NCBI GenBank assembly: GCA_945492935.1
Contig: CALYVE010000065.1
Span: forward strand, 1-8,156
Origin: an uncultured Lachnospiraceae bacterium
GTDB lineage: Bacteria; Bacillota; Clostridia; Lachnospirales; Lachnospiraceae
Length of the DNA stretch: 8,156 nucleotides
Direction: 5' to 3'
Shown one piece after another: positions 1-5,303 of the stretch. The position numbers and the translations under genes were made by a program. Under the pieces are notes generated by a model that saw only the letters and a program-made list of their open reading frames with translations, did not search any database and had not been told where the DNA came from. Position 1 is the first letter of the stretch; every line of letters begins with the position of its first letter.

Positions 1-20
1 CGCGGGACTAATTATTTATA

Positions 21-1238
21 TTATAATGCCTTGATTCGATCAACAGCCTTCACTGTATTCTCATATGTACCAAAAGCTGTCAGACGGAAGTAGCCTTCAC
101 CACTTGGTCCGAATCCGGAGCCCGGCGTACCAACTACATTCGCCTTCTCTAACAAATAGTCAAAGAAATCCCAGGATGTCATGTTATCCGGAGTCTTCAG
201 CCAGATATAAGGCGCATTGACACCACCGGATACAGAATAACCGGCATCCTTTAAGCCACTATAAATGTATTTTGCATTGTTCATGTAGTAAGCAATCTGC
301 TTGGCTGTCTGTTCCTTACCGGCTTTTGAGTATACTTCAGCACCGGCCGCCTGAACAATATACGGAGCCCCATTGTACTTCGTTCCATGTCTTCTTGCCC
401 AAAGCGCATTCAGTGCTACGCCGTCTGCATCCTTTAAATCCTTCGGGATTACTGTGAAGCCAAGTCTGGTACCGGTAAAGCCGGCATTCTTTGAGAAGCT
501 GCGCAGCTCAATCGCACAAGTTTTTGCACCGTCACATTCGTAAATCGTATGCGGAACATTTGCCTCACTGATATAAGCCTCATAAGCGGCATCATAGATA
601 ATCACTGAATGATTTGCATTCGCATAATCAACCCACTTTTGCAACTGATCCTTTGTGATTGTTGCGCCTGTCGGATTGTTTGGGAAACAAAGATAAATAA
701 TGTCAGGAACAACATCCGGAAGCTCCGGTGCAAAACCGTTCTCCTCTTTACATGGCATGTAAATCACATCGCTCCAAAGACCTGTTGCTGCATCATAGGT
801 ACCTGTTCTGCCGGCCATAACGTTTGAGTCAACATATACCGGGTAAACCGGGTCGCAGACAGCAATCTTGTTTCCAAGTGCAAAAATCTCCTGAATGTTT
901 CCGGAATCACACTTTGCACCGTCACTTACAAAGACTTCATCAATTGAAATATCAACACCGCGTGCCTTATAGTCATTCTCTACAATTGCACTGCGAAGGA
1001 ATTCGTAACCAAGATCCGGTGCGTAGCCCTTGAAGGTCTCCTGCACACCCATCTCAGAAACTGCTGCATGCAAACGTTCGATAATTGCCGGTGCAAGCGG
1101 CTGTGTTACATCGCCGATACCAAGACGAATAATCTCCTTGTCCGGATTCGCCTCCTGAAAAGCTTTTACCTTTTTCCCGATTGTTGAAAACAAATAACTA
1201 CCGGGTAATTTCAAATAATTATCATTGATTTTAAACAT
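21..1238 (-). CDS. dapL: LL-diaminopimelate aminotransferase
   Basis: This cytosolic PLP enzyme (405 aa, the usual family length) converts tetrahydrodipicolinate plus glutamate into LL-diaminopimelate in one step, bypassing the succinylase and acetylase routes to lysine and peptidoglycan. It is a fold-type I aminotransferase. The N-terminus MFKINDNYLKLPGSYLF is typical of DapL. PNNPTG lies at 186-191, the PLP-pyridine aspartate in YDAAYE at D216, and the Schiff-base lysine in SFSKNAGFTGTR at K250. The C-terminal GEGYFRLTAFG carries the substrate-carboxylate arginine, R385. The ATG has an AGGAGG site at 1245-1250, six bases upstream. It sits 20 bases after the dapF stop, so the two are almost certainly cotranscribed, and the product of DapL is the substrate of DapF. 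The stop codon is at 21-23; the terminator, if any, lies outside the window. Confidence 0.97.
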   Translation of the reverse strand: MFKINDNYLKLPGSYLFSTIGKKVKAFQEANPDKEIIRLGIGDVTQPLAPAIIERLHAAVSEMGVQETFKGYAPDLGYEFLRSAIVENDYKARGVDISIDEVFVSDGAKCDSGNIQEIFALGNKIAVCDPVYPVYVDSNVMAGRTGTYDAATGLWSDVIYMPCKEENGFAPELPDVVPDIIYLCFPNNPTGATITKDQLQKWVDYANANHSVIIYDAAYEAYISEANVPHTIYECDGAKTCAIELRSFSKNAGFTGTRLGFTVIPKDLKDADGVALNALWARRHGTKYNGAPYIVQAAGAEVYSKAGKEQTAKQIAYYMNNAKYIYSGLKDAGYSVSGGVNAPYIWLKTPDNMTSWDFFDYLLEKANVVGTPGSGFGPSGEGYFRLTAFGTYENTVKAVDRIKAL

Positions 1239-1258
1239 ATCTATCCTCCTACGTTCAA

Positions 1259-2128
1259 TTATATTTGTATCACACCATCATAAACCGTAGATGCCGGTCC
1301 CGTCATATAAACATTGTCATCGTGATGGTTCCATGCTACAAAAAGTTTTCCTCCTGATAATGTAACCTCGACCTCGGACTTCGTCTTACCAAGCAATCTG
1401 CTTACCACCATCGCCGCGCAGGCACCCGTTCCACAGGCCATCGTCTCTCCGGAGCCGCGTTCCCATACGCGCAGATGAATGTGTTCCGTATCCATGATTT
1501 GAACAAACTCAACATTTGTTCGGTCAATAAACATTGGCAGATGTTCAATATAAGGCCCGACACTATGTACCGGTGCATCAGCGACATCGTCAACAAAAAG
1601 TACGCAATGCGGATTCCCCATGGAAACACAACTTACATTATAATGCGATGTGCCAACCACAATCGGCGTGTCAATAAATGTTTTGCATCCTTGTAAATTC
1701 AGTCCTATCAAAGAGACATCAAGGATCGGACACCCCATCTGTACAGTAACCGCACACACATATTTGCGTGACTGATTTTCCTTTGTCTCCGGCGCAGCAA
1801 AATGAAGCGTCAGGCTTCGGATACCGGCATTTGTCTCTATCGTCAGTTGTTCTTTGTCCGTCAGACCATAATCATAAACGTACTTCCCGACACAACGAAT
1901 ACCATTGCCGCACATAGCCCCTGACGAGCCGTCTGCATTGTACATCTCCATAGCAAAATCTGCCCGGTCGGATGGTTTTATCAAAATCAAACCGTCCGCA
2001 CCTATGCCGAAATGTCTGTCACTTATTTTTCTTGAGAGAGCTGTCGGATTGGTAATTTGTTCCTTTAGGCAATTGATATAGACATAATCATTGCCAAGGC
2101 CTTCCATCTTGGTGAAATGCAACTGCAT
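1259..2128 (-). CDS. dapF: diaminopimelate epimerase
   Basis: This PLP-independent racemase interconverts LL- and meso-diaminopimelate, giving the direct precursor of lysine and of the peptidoglycan cross-link. Two cysteines act as acid and base, and both are present: C73 in AMCGNGIRC and C232 in GETMACGTGAC. The N-terminal MQLHFTKMEGLGNDY and the GNPHCV block at 171-176 are also characteristic. Length is 289 aa, slightly longer than the roughly 275 aa of many homologues, with a polar insert around 112-124 (APETKENQSRK). An upstream in-frame ATG at 2185 would add 19 residues, but it lies upstream of the probable promoter and has no ribosome site. The ATG at 2128 has AAGGTGAT at 2132-2139 and is therefore chosen. 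It is first gene of a dapF-dapL operon. Confidence 0.97.
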   Translation of the reverse strand: MQLHFTKMEGLGNDYVYINCLKEQITNPTALSRKISDRHFGIGADGLILIKPSDRADFAMEMYNADGSSGAMCGNGIRCVGKYVYDYGLTDKEQLTIETNAGIRSLTLHFAAPETKENQSRKYVCAVTVQMGCPILDVSLIGLNLQGCKTFIDTPIVVGTSHYNVSCVSMGNPHCVLFVDDVADAPVHSVGPYIEHLPMFIDRTNVEFVQIMDTEHIHLRVWERGSGETMACGTGACAAMVVSRLLGKTKSEVEVTLSGGKLFVAWNHHDDNVYMTGPASTVYDGVIQI

Positions 2129-2153
2129 AGTATCACCTTCTCTCCAGATTAGA

Positions 2154-2182
2154 ATTTTAACACATGGCATTTTTTTTGTAAA
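2154..2182 (-). promoter_or_regulatory. sigma-A-type promoter of dapF-dapL
   Basis: Read on the minus strand, TTTACA (2177-2182) and TAAAAT (2154-2159) are separated by exactly 17 bases, and a TGT triplet just before the -10 gives an extended -10 element. The predicted start near 2147 leaves a leader of about 18 bases that contains the dapF ribosome site. The -35 overlaps the end of the U-tract of the preceding rpsR terminator. The call is by inspection only. Confidence 0.7.
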
Positions 2183-2236
2183 CAAAAAGACACCGCCATC
2201 TTTTGATAAAAAATATCAAATAGACGACGGTGTCTT
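2181..2236 (-). terminator. intrinsic terminator of rpsF-ssb-rpsR
   Basis: On the minus strand a long hairpin has an outer 9-bp stem, AAGACACCG (2187-2195 in plus coordinates) against CGGTGTCTT (2228-2236). An imperfect middle part follows, then an inner 7-bp stem TTTGATA/TATCAAA (2202-2208 and 2214-2220) closed by a five-base loop. The RNA runs straight into UUUUUGUUU (2180-2188, partly paired with the stem base). The other strand lacks a U-tract, so termination should be one-way. It begins 12 bases after the rpsR stop. Confidence 0.88.
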
Positions 2237-2248
2237 CTTACATTCTAT

Positions 2249-2521
2249 TTAGTCAACTACGTATGGCATAATAGCAACGTGTCTTGCTCTCTTGATAGCA
2301 ACTGTAAGTGCTCTCTGATGCTTTGCACAATTTCCGGTAATTCTTCTAGGAAGAATCTTACCTCTCTCAGAGATATATCTCTTGAGCTTGTTAACATCCT
2401 TATAATCGATAACAGCGTTCTTATCTGCACAGAATACGCAAACCTTCTTACGACGACGAATCGGTCTTCTCTTCATAGGAGCATCTGCGCGATCGCTCTT
2501 CTCTGTCTTTATATTAGCCAT
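2249..2521 (-). CDS. rpsR: 30S ribosomal protein S18, zinc-type
   Basis: S18 (90 aa) is a small-subunit protein that pairs with S6 on the central domain of 16S rRNA. The basic N-terminal tail (MKRRPIRRRKK, 16-26) leads into CVFC (C28, C31), then YKDVNKLKRYISERGKILPRRITGNC and NCAKH (C65, H68), all typical S18 sequence. The four cysteine/histidine ligands mark the zinc-binding (C+) form; many enterobacterial S18 proteins have lost them. An in-frame ATG at 2536 would add five residues, but it overlaps the GGAGG site at 2530-2534. That site is placed correctly, eight bases before the ATG at 2521, so the protein starts MANIK. It is the last gene of rpsF-ssb-rpsR, a conserved order in Firmicutes, and is followed by a strong terminator. 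Confidence 0.98.
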   Translation of the reverse strand: MANIKTEKSDRADAPMKRRPIRRRKKVCVFCADKNAVIDYKDVNKLKRYISERGKILPRRITGNCAKHQRALTVAIKRARHVAIMPYVVD

Positions 2522-2570
2522 TTCTTTTACCTCCATATCATGTACTGTAGACTAATCTACAGCCCGCATC

Positions 2571-3014
2571 CTACTTGAAAGGCAAGTTGTTTTCAATGCC
2601 CTCCGGAATGCTCATAAATCCATCTGCACTGGCATCGCTCGGAGTCGGTCTTTCCATAGACTGGTAATCACCGCCACCCGCACTGGCTTTGCTCTCTGCA
2701 AATTCCTGTTCCTCGATAACAACTTCCGTTGTATAAACCTTGTTGCCATCCTTATTTGTATAGCTACCTGTCTGAATACGACCTGTAACTGCAATCTTTG
2801 TACCTTGCTTTAAATACTTTTCAGCAAATTCACCCTGTCTGCCAAATGCTACGCAGGAAATAAAATCTGCTGTCTGTTCGTCATTACCCTGACCTCTTCT
2901 GCCCCTGCGATCAACTGCAAGCGTATATCTTGCGATTGCAAGCGGCTCTGCTGCCTGAGAGTAACGAACCTCCGGGTCTCTTGTGAGACGTCCCATTAAT
3001 ATAACTTTGTTCAT
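2571..3014 (-). CDS. ssb: single-stranded DNA-binding protein
   Basis: SSB (147 aa) coats single-stranded DNA in replication, repair and recombination and recruits partner proteins through its C-terminal tip. The N-terminal OB fold (about 1-108) begins MNKVILMGRLTRDPEVRY and includes the conserved FISCVAFGRQGEFAEKYLKQGTK block at 51-73 (split here as FISCVAFGRQ and GEFAEKYLKQ). A low-complexity linker rich in Gly, Ser and Ala (110-132) follows. The tail ends IPEGIENNLPFK: the Pro-Phe tip is recognisable but is followed by an extra lysine and has only two acidic residues nearby, fewer than the classic DDDIPF. The start has AAGGGGG at 3022-3028. It lies between rpsF and rpsR, its standard place in Firmicutes. 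Confidence 0.97.
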   Translation of the reverse strand: MNKVILMGRLTRDPEVRYSQAAEPLAIARYTLAVDRRGRRGQGNDEQTADFISCVAFGRQGEFAEKYLKQGTKIAVTGRIQTGSYTNKDGNKVYTTEVVIEEQEFAESKASAGGGDYQSMERPTPSDASADGFMSIPEGIENNLPFK

Positions 3015-3036
3015 AGGATAACCCCCTTATCTGATC

Positions 3037-3327
3037 CTACTCTGCGTCCTGTCTAACACAAAGATATCTGATAACAGATTCCATAATACGAACATTCGCC
3101 TCAATCTGAGCAGGACTGTCAGCATTGCCATCGAACTGAATGAAGTAGTAGTAGCCCTCTTTCATCTTCTGAATCTCATAGGCTAATCTCTTCTTACCCC
3201 AATCGTCAACGTTAGTAACAGTTCCGCCAGCCTTCTCGATAATAGCCTTTGCCTTATCAACAGCTGCTGTTCTAGCGTCATCATCGATCTTTGCACTAAC
3301 AACCAACGCTAATTCATACTTGTTCAT
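3037..3327 (-). CDS. rpsF: 30S ribosomal protein S6
   Basis: S6 (96 aa, usual length for Firmicutes) forms a heterodimer with S18 and binds the central domain of 16S rRNA during 30S assembly. MNKYELALVVSAKIDDDART opens the ferredoxin-like fold. The central block VDDWGKKRLAYEIQKMKEGYY (with DDWGKKRLAY at 41-50) and the later VIRYLCVR strand are signature S6 sequence. A very strong ribosome site, AAGGAGGTG at 3335-3343, precedes the ATG. It is first of three genes; ssb begins 22 bases after its stop. In several bacterial phyla this operon is autoregulated by the S6:S18 complex binding the rpsF leader, and the leader here can fold (see separate entry). Confidence 0.98.
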   Translation of the reverse strand: MNKYELALVVSAKIDDDARTAAVDKAKAIIEKAGGTVTNVDDWGKKRLAYEIQKMKEGYYYFIQFDGNADSPAQIEANVRIMESVIRYLCVRQDAE

Positions 3328-3418
3328 GTTATTGCACCTCCTTATGGTCTAATGGCTTCCGAATCTCTCGGAAACAAGGAATATATAAAAATATATCACA
3401 GAGTTAGACTATACCATA
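3328..3418 (-). promoter_or_regulatory. structured leader of rpsF, candidate S6:S18 control element
   Basis: Two pairings are visible in minus-strand RNA. Plus-strand 3343-3352 (TATGGTCTAA) and 3404-3413 (TTAGACTATA) are complementary at nine of ten positions, closing a loop of about 50 bases. Within that loop, 3357-3362 and 3368-3373 form a perfect 6-bp hairpin (UUCCGA, five-base loop, UCGGAA). A third match, 3342-3347 with 3414-3419 (CCATAA/TTATGG in minus sense), overlaps the first two bases of the ribosome site. Known rpsF leader elements are recognised through a CCG within a structured region, and a CCG is present here. Agreement with the published consensus is not established. The long stem forms in RNA only if transcription starts upstream of about 3410, while the best promoter predicts a start near 3401. 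Confidence 0.35.
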
Positions 3419-3437
3419 ACCAACCGAGAAAAATCAA
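3408..3437 (-). promoter_or_regulatory. probable promoter of rpsF-ssb-rpsR
   Basis: On the minus strand TTGATT (3432-3437) and TATAGT (3408-3413) are 18 bases apart, and TGG just before the -10 makes it extended. An alternative shifted pair, TTGCTT (3436-3441) and TATGGT (3413-3418) with 17 bases between, would start transcription about five bases earlier. A small palindrome, GCAAA-AA-TTTGC (3438-3449), abuts the -35 in an A/T-rich stretch that could serve as an UP-like element. Confidence 0.55.
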
Positions 3438-3469
3438 GCAAAAATTTGCAAAAAAGCCAAAAGTTACAC

Positions 3470-3511
3470 GAAAATCGGATATTTATGCCTTTCTATCGAA
3501 TTCCGGTTTTC
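3470..3511. repeat. imperfect inverted repeat in the divergent intergenic region
   Basis: GAAAATCGGA (3470-3479) and TCCGGTTTTC (3502-3511) pair over ten positions, counting one G-U wobble in plus-strand RNA, around a 22-base loop. It lies between the rpsF and PAP2 promoters. It is not followed by a clean U-tract on either strand, so it does not look like an intrinsic terminator. The rest of 3328-3616 is A/T-rich non-coding sequence with the two promoters and the rpsF leader. Confidence 0.35.
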
Positions 3512-3554
3512 AAAATTTTTCCTTCCTTTGTTTATTTTAACAAAAAGGTTGTCC

Positions 3555-3583
3555 TTGCTTTTACCCTCATTTGATAGTACAAT
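3555..3583 (+). promoter_or_regulatory. probable promoter of the PAP2-type gene
   Basis: TTGCTT (3555-3560) and TACAAT (3578-3583) are separated by exactly 17 bases on the plus strand. A start near 3590 leaves a leader of about 27 bases containing the ribosome site AGGAGA (3603-3608), eight bases from the ATG at 3617. Confidence 0.6.
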
Positions 3584-3616
3584 GATATGGATATTGACAC
3601 TTAGGAGAACATACGC

Positions 3617-4255
3617 ATGAAAGCATTACTAAAGAAATACTCCCATGCTTGGACTTTATTATATATATTTATTTATGGTCCTTGGTTTATTTGGCTTGAG
3701 AAGAACGTGACAACCGATTATTATGTCATTCACTGTTCCCTTGACGATAAGATTCCGTTTTGTGAGTACTTCATCATCCCTTATTTTCTTTGGTTTATAT
3801 TTGTTGCCGCAGTCATGATTTACCTTTTCTTCTATTCCAAAAAGGAATTCTATCAGGCAAGTGCTTTTTTATTTATCGGGATGACGATTTTCCTGATTAT
3901 CTGTACGGTATGGCCAAACGGAATCAACTTAAGGCAGGACATTTCATACCGAAACACCATCCTTTCAGAATGGGTTGTCGGTCTTCGAAAAACGGATACC
4001 TGTACAAATGTATTTCCTAGCCTGCATGTATTTAATACATTAGGCTGCCAGATTGCACTCATGAAAAGCAAAGGTCTAAAAAATCATTCCGCGCTTAAGC
4101 TTGCAACCGGCATTTTATCCGTTCTTATCATCTTATCAACGGTCTTTTTACAGCAGCACTCCTGCATCGATGTCATCGGTGCTTTCGGACTTGCTCTTAT
4201 CATGTACATCCCTGTTTATATTCCAAAGTGGGACAAAAAAACGAAGGTTGAATAA
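3617..4255 (+). CDS. PAP2-superfamily membrane protein (inositolphosphotransferase/lipid phosphatase-like)
   Basis: A 212-aa integral membrane protein with about six hydrophobic segments (roughly 11-27, 50-73, 80-100, 133-150, 162-179, 185-203). Two motifs tie it to the PAP2 phosphatase fold: FPSLHV at 133-138, matching the PSGH motif with Leu for Gly, and STVFLQQHSCID at 174-185, matching SRx5HxxxD with Thr for Arg. The nucleophilic and acid histidines (H181, H137) and D185 are kept. WPNGINLR (99-106) occupies the place of the first motif. These variants resemble the Aur1/Ipt1-like PAP2_3 branch, so action on a membrane phospholipid or prenyl pyrophosphate is plausible; the substrate is unknown. 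No signal peptide is needed. It stands alone, convergent to a glycosyltransferase, with its own promoter and a stop codon located in the terminator loop. Confidence 0.8.
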   Translation: MKALLKKYSHAWTLLYIFIYGPWFIWLEKNVTTDYYVIHCSLDDKIPFCEYFIIPYFLWFIFVAAVMIYLFFYSKKEFYQASAFLFIGMTIFLIICTVWPNGINLRQDISYRNTILSEWVVGLRKTDTCTNVFPSLHVFNTLGCQIALMKSKGLKNHSALKLATGILSVLIILSTVFLQQHSCIDVIGAFGLALIMYIPVYIPKWDKKTKVE

Positions 4256-4272
4256 TCAACCCTCGTTTTTTT
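4235..4272. terminator. two-way intrinsic terminator between PAP2 gene and glycosyltransferase
   Basis: GGTTGA (4246-4251) and TCAACC (4256-4261) pair around a four-base loop. After one mismatch, CGA (4242-4244) pairs with TCG (4263-4265). An A7 run (4235-4241) and a T7 run (4266-4272) flank the stem, so RNA from either strand ends in a U-tract. The stop codon of the plus-strand gene (4253-4255) falls in the loop, and the glycosyltransferase stop (4279-4281) is seven bases beyond the other side. Confidence 0.9.
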
Positions 4273-4278
4273 ATGTCT

Positions 4279-5298
4279 TTAGTTGAAACCAAATAATTTC
4301 TGCATAAAATGATAAGACGTTTTTGAAAACCATCTACCCGGCTTTCCCGGAAGATTCATTACAATTCCAAATACAGAACAACGGAGTTTTCGATATAAGC
4401 CCTTGTCTGTATCCTTGAGGAATTTCCATAAATCCTTCTTCTTTTGAAGCAATTCCTTATCATCCGACACAATACATATGATAGATGCTACACACATCAT
4501 CATATCAAGATATTGCAGAAGCAATTTGTATTTTTGTTTGTTAATGTTCTGATTCCTGCTAAAAAATTCAATCAGGGTTCGATTGACAAGCAGCTGCTGA
4601 TCAATACGCTTAATCATTGTCTGCTCATTCACCGACTGACCTTCTCTTCCAATGTAATAATGGTATAAATCCGCATTTACATACATAAGCTTTTCTACGT
4701 GAATCATAGGCTTACATAGATAAATATTATCAACGTAAAATGTATGTTTCGGAAGTTCCAGCTTACATTCTCTTAATAAGTCTGTTCTATAAATAACAGA
4801 ATGCATCAATACATACTGCCACTTGCTGAAATGAATCCTTGCAGAATCCCAGCTGATAATACGATTTGCAGGAAGTGCATGACGATATCGCATAACACGC
4901 TTGTTGCGTCTGCCAACCTTATCATAAACATAGTTTGCAAGAAGCATATCCAATTCATGCTTCTCCTCAACAACCTTTTTGAGAATCTTAAGAATTCTCT
5001 GGTATGCAGTCGCATCTAACCAGTCATCGCTATCCACAACCTTAAAATATTTACCTGTAGCATTGGCCATTCCGCAGTTCACCGCGTCGCCATGTCCGCC
5101 GTTCTCTTTGTGTAATGCCTTACATATTGTAGGATATTTCTTCTGATATTCATCTGCGATTTTTGCCGTATCATCTGTAGAACCATCATTCACAATTAAG
5201 ATTTCTACATCTTCTCCGCCAAGCAATGCACTGTCGATACATTTGCGCATATACTCCTGGGAATTGTAACATGGTATTGCAATCGTTAATATTTTCAT
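4279..5298 (-). CDS. family 2 glycosyltransferase
   Basis: A 339-aa inverting GT-A glycosyltransferase that transfers a sugar from a nucleotide-sugar donor, probably to a cell-surface polysaccharide or lipid carrier; the acceptor cannot be read from sequence. The catalytic domain (about 1-210) starts ILTIAIPCYNSQEYMRKCIDS, has the nucleotide-binding VNDGSTD at 36-42, and the metal-binding DSDDW at 89-93. ENGGHGDAVNCGM (65-77) is also typical, and YVDN (188-191) may take the place of the usual ED base motif. The C-terminal third (220-339) is basic and helical, with a hydrophobic stretch at 262-277 that could lie on or in the membrane. The start lies five bases after the ilvE stop and has no good ribosome site; the nearest AAGG is about 16 bases away, so translation may be coupled to ilvE. 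Expression with ilvE is inferred. Confidence 0.9.
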   Translation of the reverse strand: MKILTIAIPCYNSQEYMRKCIDSALLGGEDVEILIVNDGSTDDTAKIADEYQKKYPTICKALHKENGGHGDAVNCGMANATGKYFKVVDSDDWLDATAYQRILKILKKVVEEKHELDMLLANYVYDKVGRRNKRVMRYRHALPANRIISWDSARIHFSKWQYVLMHSVIYRTDLLRECKLELPKHTFYVDNIYLCKPMIHVEKLMYVNADLYHYYIGREGQSVNEQTMIKRIDQQLLVNRTLIEFFSRNQNINKQKYKLLLQYLDMMMCVASIICIVSDDKELLQKKKDLWKFLKDTDKGLYRKLRCSVFGIVMNLPGKPGRWFSKTSYHFMQKLFGFN

Positions 5299-5303
5299 AT
5301 CAG

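Noticed and set aside
1..20. Terminator after dapL
   Set aside because: Only 20 A/T-rich bases remain to the window edge, with no hairpin visible in them.
3352..3540. A 62-codon plus-strand reading frame between rpsF and the PAP2 gene
   Set aside because: It runs antisense across the rpsF leader and promoter, has no proper ribosome site and a composition typical of A/T-rich non-coding DNA.
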